A stretch of DNA of 64,000 nucleotides from CAIZWU01 sp942492905 (GCA_942492905.1 OW818657.1:5394001-5458000), one strand, 5' to 3'; shown: positions 17,722 to 27,504, numbered from the stretch's first letter. Notes: generated from the letters alone by a model not told the origin. Translations and numbers: made by a program.

Positions 17722-20700
17722 ATGACCCACCCTGCTGCTGCCCTCCGCCTTGCCCTTGCCAGTCTCGCGCTGGCCGTGTCCCACGCCTCCGCTGCGCCGG
17801 AGTGGATCTGGGCCGCCGGTCCGGCGAATGATGAGCCGCTCTATTTCCGCCACGCGTTTGAGGTCGGTGAAGTCACCCCGGATCTCCTCCTCGCCCTCAC
17901 CTGTGACAACCACGCGGAAGTGTTCCTGAACGGCGCTCCGGTGGGCGCCGCCAAGGAATGGCAGGACCCGCTCAAGGTCAAAGCCGCCACCTTCCTGAAG
18001 CCGGGCCGCAATGTGATCGCCGTGAAAGCCCGGAACGCAGGCGGAGCCGCCGGCCTGGTGGCCCGGTTGGACCATGGTAAAAAAGGCAGCACCGTGCTGG
18101 CCGAAACCGGGGCCGCCTGGAAACTTTCCCCCAAGCTGGTCAAGGGATGGGAGCAGCCCGGATTCAATGACAGCAGCTGGACCACGGCCACGTCCATCGC
18201 CAAGCTGGGAGCCGCGCCCTGGGGCAATGTGTTTGCCAGCGGCGGCGGGGCCGTACTGGCGGCCGAAGACTTGAAAGTGCTTCCGGGCTTCAAGGCCGAA
18301 GTCATCTACAACGTCCCGAAATCCACTCAGGGATCGTGGGTCAGCCTGACAATCGACGACAAACAACGCTTCATCGCGGGGGACCAGGAAGGCGGCATCT
18401 ACCGCATCACCCTGAACGACGGGGCCGAGCCCGACGTGCAGCTCCTTCCCACCAAAACCGGCAAAGCCCAGGGCCTGCTCTACGCCAACAAGGCACTCTA
18501 TCTGATGAGCAATGGCGACGGGGGAGGGCTCTTCCGGCTGCGCGATACCAACGGCGATGACCAATTCGACGAGGAAGTCCTGCTGCGGAAGATGGACGGC
18601 GGGGGCGAGCACGGCCCGCACGCCATTGTGTTGGGACCGGATGGGAAAAGCCTCTACGTGGTGGCCGGAAATTTCACCAAAACCCCCGACCCCGAAACGT
18701 CCCGCGTGCCCAAAATCTGGGGAGAAGACCAACTCATCACCCGCATGACCGATGCCGGCGGCCACGACCCCCACATCATGGCGCCCGCCGGCTGGGTCGC
18801 CAAAACCGACTTCGACGGCAAGTCCTGGGAACTCGTCAGCATGGGCTTCCGCAACACCTACGACATCGCCTTCAACAAAGATGGACAGCTTTTCGGTTAT
18901 GACAGCGATATGGAATGGGACATCGGCCTGCCGTGGTACCGCCCTACCCGCGTCTGCCATGCCGTGCCCGGGGCGGACTTCGGCTTCCGGAATGGCTCCG
19001 GAAAATTCCCCGCCTACTACCCGGACAGCGTGCCGCCCGTGCTCAACATCGGCCCCGGCAGTCCCACCGGGGTTCAGTTCGGCTACGGCGCGAAATTCCC
19101 CGCCAAATACCAGAATGCACTCTACATCATGGATTGGACCTATGGCACCATGTATGCCATCCACCTCACTCCGGACGGCGCCAGCTACACCGGAGTGAAG
19201 GAGGAATTTGTCTCCGGCAAACCGCTCTCCCTGACCGATATGGTGATCCGTCCCGCCGATGGCGCGATGTATTTCCTCGTCGGCGGCCGCGGTAACCAAA
19301 GCGGCCTCTACCGCATGACATGGACCGGCGGCGGCGACACCAGCCCCGCCCCCAGCGCGGCCCCTGCCCCGGAATTGAAATTGCGCACGGAAATCGAAGC
19401 CCTTCAGCTCGCCCCGCCCTCCCCGCTGGTGGTGGACAAAGTCTGGCCGCACCTGGATCATCCTGACCGATTCATCCGTTTTGCCGCCCGCAGTGTGCTT
19501 GAGCGGCAGCCGGTGAATCTGTGGACCCAGAAGGCGCTCAACGAAACCCGGCCCTGGGCCAGTCTCACAAGCCTGCTCGCGGTCGCCCGGACCCACCCGG
19601 ATAACAGCCCACTACAGCTCGAACTCCTCCGCGCGCTGGGCCGCAACAATTGGTCCAGCCTGACCGAAGAACAGCAACTGGCCGCGCTCCGCACCGCCTC
19701 CGTGGCCTTGATCCGGATGGGGCCGCTCCCGGAAGAGGCCCGGGCCAAGGCTCTGGAGAAACTGGATCCGCTGTTCCCTGCCAAGTCCTTCCCCCTCAAC
19801 AAGGAGCTCTGTGAATTGCTGGTGAAACTCGGCAGCCGCCAGGTGGTGCCGAAAGCCGTGGCCCTGATGGGAGCGATCGCCTCCGACGACCAGGCCGACC
19901 TAGCCGGCAAGGAACTGCTGGCCCGCAGCGAAGGTTACGCCAAGGGCGTGCTCGATGCCCAGGCCTCCAAACCGAACCGCCAGCAGGTCGCTTACGGTTA
20001 TGCCCTCCGCGAAGCCACCGCCGGCTGGTCGCCCGAGCTTTACCGCCAATACTTCCGCTGGTTCAACACCGCCCGCAAATTCCAAGGCGGCAACAGCCTG
20101 CGCGGATTCATCGAAAACATGCGCAAGGACGCCCTGACGCGGGTCCCGGCTGACCTGAAGGCCGAGCTCGATTCCATCTCCGGCGAACTCAACACCACCC
20201 CGATGGAGTTGCCCAAGCCCATCGGCCCGGGCAAGGCCTGGACGACCGATGAACTCCTGACCCTGACCTCGACTGGCCTCACCGGACGCAATTTCGCCGC
20301 CGGCAAGCGCGCCTATGAAGCCGCCCTCTGCTCTTCCTGCCACCGCTTCGGCAGCGAATACGGCGGGGTCGGCCCGGAACTCAGCGGCATCGCCAACCGC
20401 TATTCCATGCGTGATCTGCTCGACAACATCATGGAGCCCAGCAAAGTGATCTCCGACCAATACGAGTCCACCCTCATCGAGAAAACGGATGGGGCCTCGG
20501 TCGTTGGCCGGATCATGAAGGAAGAAGGCGATCTGGTCGCGGTCGCCGAGAACCCACTCGCCCCCGCGCAGTTGACCACCATCAACCAGTCCAATATCAA
20601 GAGCCGCGCCAAGTATCCCGTCAGTGCCATGCCCCCGGCCTTGCTCTACAACCTGAACCAGGACGAAGTGCTCGACCTTTTTGCCTACCTCATGAGCGGC

Positions 20701-20733
20701 GGCAATCCCGGCGACAAGGCCTTCAAGAAATAG
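17722..20733 (+). CDS. Secreted propeller - solenoid - cytochrome c protein (PVC-type dehydrogenase)
   Basis: A 1003-residue exported protein. A signal peptide (1-24) is followed by a galactose-binding-like beta domain (25-170), then a beta-propeller of the sorbosone/glucose dehydrogenase type (about 190-560, with GEHGPHAIVLGPDG), a helical solenoid (600-840) and a C-terminal cytochrome c domain with the haem motif CSSCH (870-874) and a distal methionine candidate in AMPPALL. This is the PVC-type membrane-bound dehydrogenase architecture, thought to oxidise sugars or alcohols in the periplasm and pass electrons to the bound haem. The true substrate is unknown. The ATG at 17722 opens directly on the signal peptide. 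A hairpin-rich gap follows the gene. Confidence 0.87.
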   Translation: MTHPAAALRLALASLALAVSHASAAPEWIWAAGPANDEPLYFRHAFEVGEVTPDLLLALTCDNHAEVFLNGAPVGAAKEWQDPLKVKAATFLKPGRNVIAVKARNAGGAAGLVARLDHGKKGSTVLAETGAAWKLSPKLVKGWEQPGFNDSSWTTATSIAKLGAAPWGNVFASGGGAVLAAEDLKVLPGFKAEVIYNVPKSTQGSWVSLTIDDKQRFIAGDQEGGIYRITLNDGAEPDVQLLPTKTGKAQGLLYANKALYLMSNGDGGGLFRLRDTNGDDQFDEEVLLRKMDGGGEHGPHAIVLGPDGKSLYVVAGNFTKTPDPETSRVPKIWGEDQLITRMTDAGGHDPHIMAPAGWVAKTDFDGKSWELVSMGFRNTYDIAFNKDGQLFGYDSDMEWDIGLPWYRPTRVCHAVPGADFGFRNGSGKFPAYYPDSVPPVLNIGPGSPTGVQFGYGAKFPAKYQNALYIMDWTYGTMYAIHLTPDGASYTGVKEEFVSGKPLSLTDMVIRPADGAMYFLVGGRGNQSGLYRMTWTGGGDTSPAPSAAPAPELKLRTEIEALQLAPPSPLVVDKVWPHLDHPDRFIRFAARSVLERQPVNLWTQKALNETRPWASLTSLLAVARTHPDNSPLQLELLRALGRNNWSSLTEEQQLAALRTASVALIRMGPLPEEARAKALEKLDPLFPAKSFPLNKELCELLVKLGSRQVVPKAVALMGAIASDDQADLAGKELLARSEGYAKGVLDAQASKPNRQQVAYGYALREATAGWSPELYRQYFRWFNTARKFQGGNSLRGFIENMRKDALTRVPADLKAELDSISGELNTTPMELPKPIGPGKAWTTDELLTLTSTGLTGRNFAAGKRAYEAALCSSCHRFGSEYGGVGPELSGIANRYSMRDLLDNIMEPSKVISDQYESTLIEKTDGASVVGRIMKEEGDLVAVAENPLAPAQLTTINQSNIKSRAKYPVSAMPPALLYNLNQDEVLDLFAYLMSGGNPGDKAFKK

Positions 20734-20742
20734 CCAAGGAGG

Positions 20743-20759
20743 GGCGATCTCGAATCGCC
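20743..20759. terminator. Hairpin between convergent genes
   Basis: GGCGAT-CTCGA-ATCGCC starts nine bases after the stop of the cytochrome protein. A short TTT follows, so it may act as a weak terminator for the plus-strand gene. Confidence 0.5.
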
Positions 20760-20781
20760 TTTCCCCTGCCCTTCAACAGCG

Positions 20782-20801
20782 CATCACGCGGCGCGGTGAT
20801 G
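20782..20801. terminator. Second hairpin between convergent genes
   Basis: CATCAC and GTGATG flank an eight-base GC-rich loop, 12 bases from the end of the minus-strand repeat gene (20814). Together with the hairpin at 20743 it could insulate two convergent transcripts. Confidence 0.4.
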
Positions 20802-20813
20802 GCTAGTTCCCCA

Positions 20814-22487
20814 TCAATCTCCCTTCATCGCCTTGGCCGCGGCCTCCCGCACCGGGCCGGCGGGCAGCGTCTCCAGCCAAGTCTGCGCCTCCAGAGGAGC
20901 GTAGCGGTGGTATTGCCGCGCGACGTTGGTGGCGGCGTTCACCGCCAGTTCCCCGGCAGGCAGGGAATCTACCCAAGTGGCGGCGGCCACAGGATCTTCC
21001 TGCGCCCAAGTGGCGGCGAACCGAGCGGCCTGGGCGCCAATGGTTTTATCCTGGGGATCGGAGGTGAGCCAGGCGACCACCACAGCAGGATTGGTCCTGG
21101 CGAGTCCCGTCAGGATGGTTCCGGCATAGTGGGATCTGCCGGGAGATTGATCTGACAGGATTTCGCCGAGTTGAGTGGCATTGAGCTGGGAAATCCGGGG
21201 ATCCTCGGACTGCACATAGGTGGCGGTCTTGAATTGGCTGACGAGGCTGGCGGGGGTGGTGCGGTCCACCGGCGCTTCCGGGAGTTTCTGTTTTTTCCAT
21301 GAGGCCTCGGCGGCGGTGCGCACCTCCCCGGAAGGGAGCGCGGCAATCCAGGCTTCGAGTCCGATTCCGGCATCCGGGGTTCTCTGGGCGCGGCTTTTCA
21401 GATAGCGGTCCATGCTGGAATCCAATTCCTTGCCTTTGAGGAAAGGAAATAAGGCTTCGGCTCCGGCCGGTTCGTTCCAGGTGGAATTGGTCAGGAAACG
21501 TTGAGCCAATTCCTGCTTTTCCCCCGGAGTGAAGCTTCCGTTTTGCGCCAGAGAGGCGGCGAGGGAGGCGACATCCTTGCCGCCCCAGTTGTAGCCGTGT
21601 TCGTTCTGTATCCGCTTCCGCTGCTCCGGCGGCAGGGTGGCCAGCCACGCCAGGGCCTGGGCCGGATCCTTGCCCAGCGTCTGTTCGATGGCTTTGCTGA
21701 TCAGGGCATTCGGATTCGGCTGCTCCTGGGCCCATTGCCAACCCCGGGTCGGGTTAATTTCCATCAATTCCTTGGCGATCGCCTCACGGGCCCCTTTAAG
21801 CAACGCGGCAGGCAGACTGGCCAAGCGGGCGATGGTGCCCTCAAGATCCTGCGCGGTGAGCTTTTCCACCAGGTTCCTCATCTCGTAGCTGCCGTCATAG
21901 CCGGACCGGACCGGAGAACGTGCCAGCAGGTCCCAAGCCTTGTCAGGATCGCGCGTGGCGGTGGCGGCACAAAGCTGCTGCCAGGATTCAGATTTAGCTT
22001 CCCCGCCGGGCAGCGTCAGGATAAAAGCTTCGGCTTTGGCCGGATCGGTCAGGCTCCACGTCCCGATGAGTTTGGGCAGGGTTTTACTGAAGTGGATGCG
22101 GCAGTAGTCGGCCGCCCCCGCGGGATCCAGCTCCAGCCAGCGTTTGAGCAGGGTTTGCACCGCGAGGGCACTGGCCGCATGCGCGGGAAATTGGCGTGAC
22201 TGGTCAAGCAGGCTGCGGATTTCTTCAGCATTGCCCAGGCTGGCACCGTGCAGGGCGGCGGCCATTTGCTGTCCCGGCGTGCCGGCTTGGCGCAGGATAT
22301 CAAGAAACCCACCGGCAGCCGCCTTCCCTTGTTTGCCTAACGGACCGGAATTCGTGCGGAATAAAGGAGTTTCAACGGCGGTCACCGTGCGGTTTGGCGC
22401 AGGAAACACCCAAGCGGCAGCGCCCATCCCCGCCACCCCGCAAGCGGTGGCGAGGAGGCCGGATTTCAGGAAAGGAGACCAGAGCAT
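20814..22487 (-). CDS. Secreted helical-repeat protein, type B (second cassette)
   Basis: A 557-residue protein with an N-terminal hydrophobic segment (LATACGVAGMGAAAWVF) acting as signal or membrane anchor, followed by repeated helical units of roughly 30-40 residues with the pattern DPxxAxxW...LPxG (for example DPAQALAWLATLPPEQ and DPVAAATWVDSLPAGE). Such repeats should form an extended alpha solenoid in the periplasm or at the surface, typically for protein binding. No catalytic motif is present. It is clearly related along its length to the protein at 24237-25919, sharing AGTPxQQxAAALH near the start and ARQY near the end. It starts 9 bases after its type A partner (22497-24047), so the two are translated together. 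Confidence 0.8.
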   Translation of the reverse strand: MLWSPFLKSGLLATACGVAGMGAAAWVFPAPNRTVTAVETPLFRTNSGPLGKQGKAAAGGFLDILRQAGTPGQQMAAALHGASLGNAEEIRSLLDQSRQFPAHAASALAVQTLLKRWLELDPAGAADYCRIHFSKTLPKLIGTWSLTDPAKAEAFILTLPGGEAKSESWQQLCAATATRDPDKAWDLLARSPVRSGYDGSYEMRNLVEKLTAQDLEGTIARLASLPAALLKGAREAIAKELMEINPTRGWQWAQEQPNPNALISKAIEQTLGKDPAQALAWLATLPPEQRKRIQNEHGYNWGGKDVASLAASLAQNGSFTPGEKQELAQRFLTNSTWNEPAGAEALFPFLKGKELDSSMDRYLKSRAQRTPDAGIGLEAWIAALPSGEVRTAAEASWKKQKLPEAPVDRTTPASLVSQFKTATYVQSEDPRISQLNATQLGEILSDQSPGRSHYAGTILTGLARTNPAVVVAWLTSDPQDKTIGAQAARFAATWAQEDPVAAATWVDSLPAGELAVNAATNVARQYHRYAPLEAQTWLETLPAGPVREAAAKAMKGD

Positions 22488-22496
22488 GGAAATTTG

Positions 22497-24047
22497 TCAG
22501 TTGAAGCTTTGCAGCAGTTGCTCCCTTTTCTCCGGGGCAAGGGGCAGCCGGTCCACCGCGGCCCGGGCGGCTTTCCAATCCTGCTCCTTCCACCTCCATA
22601 ACGCACTTTGGATGATGCTGTATTGCTGGTCGGGAGTGGACGCTGCGGCAGACCAGGCAAGGGCCGCTTCATAGTCCGGCTCGGGGCTGAGCTGGGTCAG
22701 CCAGAAGGTCAAACCCTGGATGGCTTCATCTTTGACCGGGCCGGGGGGCTGGCCGTTGACCCACTGTGAAGCGGCTTCCGGCTGCTGCCCCGCCCATTGC
22801 TGGATGGCCTGATTCAGCGGAGCCTTGCGTTCGGGGGGCAGCGCCGCCAGGGCGGAGGCCGTCGCTTCGGGCGAGGTTTGCATCAGTTGCCGGATGCCCT
22901 GGGAGTCGGCTGCCGAACTGCTAGTGCTGCCGTTGGAACGGCCATGCTCGCCTTCATAAGTCCAGCTCAGCAAGGAAGATGGGGCCGACCACGACAAGCC
23001 GACCACGATGGACAGCGCCGCAGCCGGATCGCGGGCGGCCAGGGTTTCCGCCAAATCAATCCGGGCCCGCTGGCGGTCGGCTGGATTGGGCAGGGCATCG
23101 GCAGCCGCCCGGGCGGCCGCGGGGTCACTACGTGATAGAGCGGCTATGGCCTCTGCGGTGCGCTCCGTGCGGCTGCGGCCAGCGGGCAGCGTAGCGATCT
23201 CGCGGAGGCCGGCGGCAGGATCGGAGGCAATAAGTTCCTTCACCGCCAGATCAAGCACCCGGCGGTGTTGGATAGGATCCTCCAAACCGCGGACCCACGC
23301 CATGGCCTGTTCCGGTTCGCGGGCGACCCACCCGCCGACATAGACATCCAATTTCAGGCTTTTTTCCAGAGCCAAGGCCGCTGCCGCTCCCCGGTCGGTT
23401 TTGCTCAGGCCATTCAAAATACCCTCCCAAACCAGGGGGGTGTCAGCAGCGGGGTATTCGGAAAGCAGTTGGATCGCCGCTGAGTGGTCGCCCTGACCGA
23501 TAGACCGGATCACTTCCTGGAGGTTGGCCGGTTTAGCCTGCGCCGCCGCGGCCACTGCCGCCTTGGGATCCAGCTTCGCCCACGCCCACCAAACCGCAGT
23601 GCCGCCGGCGTCGGACTTGAACGCAGCGTCCCGGTCGATTTCCACCCAACGCATCCAGACCTGATCTGTCAGGCTGAAGTCATAAATTTGCTCTTCCCGG
23701 CAACGGGCGATCACCGCCTCCAGGTCCGCCGACGAGGCGGTTTGCAGGTAAACTGCCATCCGCAGGGTCCGGTCGAGGCCGTTGGCGTTGAAGATATCGT
23801 CAAGAGTGGGCGAGGCGGTCAGGCCGGTGAAGGCGAGGATTTCTGCTGAAGCGGACAGCGGGGTGGACGAAGCTCCCGCTGAGCTTCTGGCCATCCGCCC
23901 CCCGGAAGCCTGGGCTTTGGAAAACTCAGTGGGAGCTTCGTCCGCCCCGCCACCGCCCCAGCCGCTGCTCCCCAGCCGCGAACACGCAAAAACCGCGGCT
24001 CCCGCAACAAACGACAGGACCGGCAGCAGGAGGGGGCGCAACTTCAC
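22497..24047 (-). CDS. Secreted helical-repeat protein, type A (second cassette)
   Basis: A 516-residue protein with a signal sequence ending VFACS, which could be a lipobox and make it a lipoprotein. The rest is made of helical units with the pattern DPxAAxxxAxxLP (for example DPAAGLREIATLPAGR, DPAAARAAADALPNP, DPAAALSIVVGL), expected to stack as a solenoid. It is homologous to the protein at 25924-27504: both contain the landmark EVIRSIG/QVIRSIG, the WVE.D.. segment and GLSW/TLSW before a low-complexity loop. A Ser/Gly-rich loop lies at about residues 365-385. The function is unknown. It precedes the type B gene by 9 bases. Confidence 0.8.
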   Translation of the reverse strand: MKLRPLLLPVLSFVAGAAVFACSRLGSSGWGGGGADEAPTEFSKAQASGGRMARSSAGASSTPLSASAEILAFTGLTASPTLDDIFNANGLDRTLRMAVYLQTASSADLEAVIARCREEQIYDFSLTDQVWMRWVEIDRDAAFKSDAGGTAVWWAWAKLDPKAAVAAAAQAKPANLQEVIRSIGQGDHSAAIQLLSEYPAADTPLVWEGILNGLSKTDRGAAAALALEKSLKLDVYVGGWVAREPEQAMAWVRGLEDPIQHRRVLDLAVKELIASDPAAGLREIATLPAGRSRTERTAEAIAALSRSDPAAARAAADALPNPADRQRARIDLAETLAARDPAAALSIVVGLSWSAPSSLLSWTYEGEHGRSNGSTSSSAADSQGIRQLMQTSPEATASALAALPPERKAPLNQAIQQWAGQQPEAASQWVNGQPPGPVKDEAIQGLTFWLTQLSPEPDYEAALAWSAAASTPDQQYSIIQSALWRWKEQDWKAARAAVDRLPLAPEKREQLLQSFN

Positions 24048-24136
24048 CCCGTAGTGATAGCGGAGGATGGCCGTCCCGGCAATAGCATCCTGCGGAGTAA
24101 ATCATGGCATGAAATGATGGGGTGGACGAAGCTCCC
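23860..24136. repeat. Three copies of an 18-base word
   Basis: GGGGTGGACGAAGCTCCC occurs at 23860-23877 and again at 24119-24136. Its reverse complement with one change occurs at 23931-23948. The first and third extend to 19 identical bases. The first two are inside the type A gene; the third is in the gap upstream of it. They may be a short dispersed element. Confidence 0.65.
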
Positions 24137-24236
24137 GTTGCAGCGGCAGCCTTCCTGACTTCAATCACCAGGCTTTGAATAACAAAGAGCCTCGTCAACC
24201 CCATTTCCGCCAGCGCGGACGAAGCAGTAATCCCGT

Positions 24237-25919
24237 TCATTCTGAATCCATCTCCCGGTCTGCCATAAGCCCTTTCCGGGCCGCTTCCTGGACGGTTTTC
24301 TCTACCAGGCCTTCCATCCATTGCTGCGCTCCCTCCGGATCATAAACCTGGTATTGCCGTGCGATATTGAAAGCCGCGGTTGCCGCCATTTTGCCATCAG
24401 GCAACCGGCACACCCAGCCTGCCGCAGCCCCCGGATCATCCAATGCCCAGCGGGCCGTGAATTCCGCGATGACCGGCAGGGTTTCATTGGTCACGGGGGT
24501 CGTTTCCAGCCAACTGGCAACAACATCGGGATTGGAAGCTCCCACGCCATGGATCATCGCTGCGATGCGGCCATAATCCGGCTTGGGGATGGCGGATACC
24601 AGAGCTGACAAATCCCCTGAGGCCAGCCCGGTCAGACGGGAATCCGCTTCCCTTGGATAGTTCCCGCTGCGGATGGCCACCAGCAGACGGCCGGCTTCCG
24701 TTTTCCCCTGCTGATTCCAGGTGGCTTCCAGCTCCTGCCAATGGGTTTCCGCTGCGGTTCGGAGTGCACCCGGCGGCAATCCTTTCCACCAGGCTTCGGC
24801 AGCGGTTTTCTCCAAGGCGCTCCACCGGTAAAGATAGGTAGGAAGTCTAGCCAATTGCGCCTCTTCATCGAAATGCTCCCAAAACGCCTGCCCCCGGGCG
24901 GGATCCTGCCAAAAAAAGCGGTTCAGCAGGCCGGCTTTTTCCGTGTTATTCAGGGGACTGTCCACCACTGCGGCGGCGAGGGCGGCCCGGTCCTGACCGG
25001 TCCCGGCGTGCGGCAGTTCAAACTGGGGGTAGTCCGAACGGGATTGCATATTGCCCAAAGCAATATTGCGGTCCCGGTCCGAAAGACCGGCCAAAATGGC
25101 AAAGGCTTTGGTGGGATCCTTCCGATAGGCCACCGCCGCCGCTTCGGCCAACAATACACGTTTTTCGGGCTGGCTTTCAATCCAGGCCAGCGCCCGGGCC
25201 GGATCGCGTTTCATGAGTTCGGCAGCAATCACTCTTCTGGCGGCTTCCTGCCGGCTGGGCGGGAGGCGGCCGAGTCGTGTCAGGGTGTCCTCCACATCCA
25301 AAGCCGCAAGTCTCCTGAACATGCGGCCCTGGCTGGGAGTGCCGTCCTCTTCAAACAACCGCCACGCTTCCGCGGGATGCCGCGGGATCAAACCGTCGCA
25401 TAGACCTTCCCATGCCGTGGTCTTTGCCTTCCCCGGGGGAATCGTCCGCCAGTAGGCTTCAGCTTCAGCGGGATGGCTCACCCCATAAGCCGCCAGTAAA
25501 CCAGGCCAGTGACCGTGGTGCCGGAGGTCAGCATAAGCCAAAGCGGCGGCGGCATTCAAATCCAACCAGCGCCGGAGCAGCACCTGCACGGCCAGGTCCT
25601 TTGCCGCGTGATGGGGGAAAGTGTGGGCCTGGCCCAACAAGTCCCTGATTTCCTCCTCCGTCTCCAGTTCCGCCAGATGCAGGGCGGCGGCGAGTTGCTG
25701 CGCGGGTGTCCCGGCCTTCAGCGCCCTCAACTGGAGGGCAAGGGCGGTGGGTTGCCCAGACGGTGGCCGGGGCGTTGCCGATCCTGCTGACAGACCCCTG
25801 ACAATATCTGTTCCTTTGGAAGGCCGCGTCATTGCTCCCAGTCCGGCACCGGTGAGGGCTGCCGCCGCCAGCCATAATAGCCGTACCGGTCCTGAAGGGA
25901 AGGAAAAGGGGCATTTCAT
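24237..25919 (-). CDS. Secreted helical-repeat protein, type B (first cassette)
   Basis: A 560-residue protein with an N-terminal hydrophobic anchor (LLWLAAAALTGAGLG), a short Ser/Pro-rich linker, then alpha-solenoid units such as DPARALAWIESQPEK, DPTKAFAILAGL and DPGAAAGWVCRLPDG. Near the start it has AGTPAQQLAAALHLAELETEEEI, matching the type B paralogue at 20814. The start at 25919 (MKCPFSFPSG) falls 4 bases after the stop of the type A gene, giving translational coupling; an upstream start at 26030 would overlap that gene deeply. The role is unknown: by analogy with other solenoids, probably protein binding outside the cytoplasm. Confidence 0.8.
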   Translation of the reverse strand: MKCPFSFPSGPVRLLWLAAAALTGAGLGAMTRPSKGTDIVRGLSAGSATPRPPSGQPTALALQLRALKAGTPAQQLAAALHLAELETEEEIRDLLGQAHTFPHHAAKDLAVQVLLRRWLDLNAAAALAYADLRHHGHWPGLLAAYGVSHPAEAEAYWRTIPPGKAKTTAWEGLCDGLIPRHPAEAWRLFEEDGTPSQGRMFRRLAALDVEDTLTRLGRLPPSRQEAARRVIAAELMKRDPARALAWIESQPEKRVLLAEAAAVAYRKDPTKAFAILAGLSDRDRNIALGNMQSRSDYPQFELPHAGTGQDRAALAAAVVDSPLNNTEKAGLLNRFFWQDPARGQAFWEHFDEEAQLARLPTYLYRWSALEKTAAEAWWKGLPPGALRTAAETHWQELEATWNQQGKTEAGRLLVAIRSGNYPREADSRLTGLASGDLSALVSAIPKPDYGRIAAMIHGVGASNPDVVASWLETTPVTNETLPVIAEFTARWALDDPGAAAGWVCRLPDGKMAATAAFNIARQYQVYDPEGAQQWMEGLVEKTVQEAARKGLMADREMDSE

Positions 25920-25923
25920 ACCG

Positions 25924-27504
25924 TTATGGATCGTTATCCAAAGGATCAGTTGAATTTCCGGGACCGCTTTTGGGCCTGGGCGGATCCACCGGCACGCCGT
26001 GGCGGGCTCCGGCAGCGGCCGCCGCTTCATAATCAGCCTGACCCCATTCCCGCAGCACCCGTTCCACCAAATGGTGCCGATCTTTTTCCTCCGCTACGGC
26101 CGCCCACTCGAACGCGGCCGGGTAGTCATTTGTTGGGCCATCCGCGAGCAGAAGTTGAAGCGTCTGCTTGATGCCCGTCTCCCGGGCTGCGCCCGGAGGC
26201 TGGACTCTCAGCCATGTGGAAGCCGTCTCCGGATCGGCGGACAGCCACTGATGGAATGATTCCCCAAACGCCTCCTCCACAGACTCATCGCCAGCTTGCT
26301 GCGACGCCAGCAGATTCATGGTTTCCCCGGGATGGGATTCTGTCACGAGGCGCAGCGCCTTCGAGGCACTCTCCTCACTTTCCCTTCCGTTATAGTCCAG
26401 TCTTGTGTTGCTCCCGCGGTTTTTACCCTTCCAGACCGCGCGCGGACGTTCCTGTGCATAATAGTCTTTCCAAGAAAGGGTTCTCAGGGTTTCCAAGGCC
26501 GCGAGAGGATTGCTGGCGGCCAATCCTTCAGCCAATGCCGCGATTCCGGCCTGGCGGTGAAGGCCTGGCGGCAATTTTTCCACCGCCCCCCGGGCCGCCG
26601 CCTCGTCCACCCGGGCCAGGGCGGTGACGGCTTCGGCTATCAATTTGCTCCCCGTCCGTCCCGGTGCAAGCCTGACCGCTTCGCCCAACGCCGCCCCAGG
26701 GTCCACCCGTGTCCAGTTTCGGAGGACTTCAGCCACGGCCTGTTGTTGTAAAGCTGTTTGAGGGACTTCCCGCGCCCAGGCCAGAGCCGCTGCGGGTTCA
26801 CGCAGCGCCCAAGCGGCGACCTGCTTTTGCCATGGGGTCCCTTTTGCCATGGCCAAGGTCGCCGCTGCCGCAGGATCCGCCCCGGACAATTCGCCCACGG
26901 CCCCCGCCCAGCCGGTAGCTCCGTCCACCTGGGGATAGCGGGCCAGCAGCCTTTCCGCCCAGCCCGGATCCTTCGCCCCGATGGATCGGATTACCTGTCC
27001 AAGCCGCACCGCATTTTCCCCTGCGGCGGTGAGTGCGGTCCTGGGATCGATCCTGGCCCACGCCGCCCAAACGTTGGAGTCGCCCGCGTTCCATGCCACG
27101 GCAGCTTTGACGTCCCGTTCCACCCACTGCTGCCAGACCATTTCCAGTTCCTCCCCGGTCAATACGCTTTCCTCAGCCTCGTGGGTCAGCAACGCAGCCA
27201 TGTCCCGAGAAGTGGCAATCCTTAGGAAAAGCCCCAACCTCAGAAACCGGTTGCTCCCCGTGGCTGCAAACACCGCCTTCAAATCAGGCATCACCCGAAG
27301 CTCTGCCAATGCCATCGCCGCCCATGGCTCCCGGCCTGCAATCAACGCCGGATCCTGCGTCTCCCGGACCGATGCGGCTACGGAGACTTGGGATGCTGGA
27401 CTTGGAAAACCCGCTTTTTCCTCCGCTCGACCCGGCCAGCATGCGACCCCACTCCACCCTGCCGCGCAAGCCGCGCAGGCTGCCAAGGAAGTGGGCATTT
27501 TCAT
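25924..27504 (-). CDS. Secreted helical-repeat protein, type A (first cassette)
   Basis: A 526-residue protein with a cysteine-rich signal-like N-terminus (LAACAACAAGWSGVAC), which may be a lipoprotein signal. At least eight helical units follow with acidic-Pro-x-x-Ala starts (DPRTALTAA, DPAAAATLA, EPAAALAWAREVP, DPGAALGEAVRL, NPLAALETL, DPETASTWL). A low-complexity loop interrupts them near residues 345-385. It ends with a polar, proline-rich tail. It is the first gene of the A-B-A-B series and diverges from typA; the 195-base gap to 27700 must hold its promoter. The function is unknown. Confidence 0.8.
   Translation of the reverse strand: MKMPTSLAACAACAAGWSGVACWPGRAEEKAGFPSPASQVSVAASVRETQDPALIAGREPWAAMALAELRVMPDLKAVFAATGSNRFLRLGLFLRIATSRDMAALLTHEAEESVLTGEELEMVWQQWVERDVKAAVAWNAGDSNVWAAWARIDPRTALTAAGENAVRLGQVIRSIGAKDPGWAERLLARYPQVDGATGWAGAVGELSGADPAAAATLAMAKGTPWQKQVAAWALREPAAALAWAREVPQTALQQQAVAEVLRNWTRVDPGAALGEAVRLAPGRTGSKLIAEAVTALARVDEAAARGAVEKLPPGLHRQAGIAALAEGLAASNPLAALETLRTLSWKDYYAQERPRAVWKGKNRGSNTRLDYNGRESEESASKALRLVTESHPGETMNLLASQQAGDESVEEAFGESFHQWLSADPETASTWLRVQPPGAARETGIKQTLQLLLADGPTNDYPAAFEWAAVAEEKDRHHLVERVLREWGQADYEAAAAAGARHGVPVDPPRPKSGPGNSTDPLDNDP

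Noticed and set aside
23860..24136. The 18-base repeats as a CRISPR array
   Set aside because: Only three copies, in mixed orientation, with uneven spacing and partly within a gene; no cas gene nearby.
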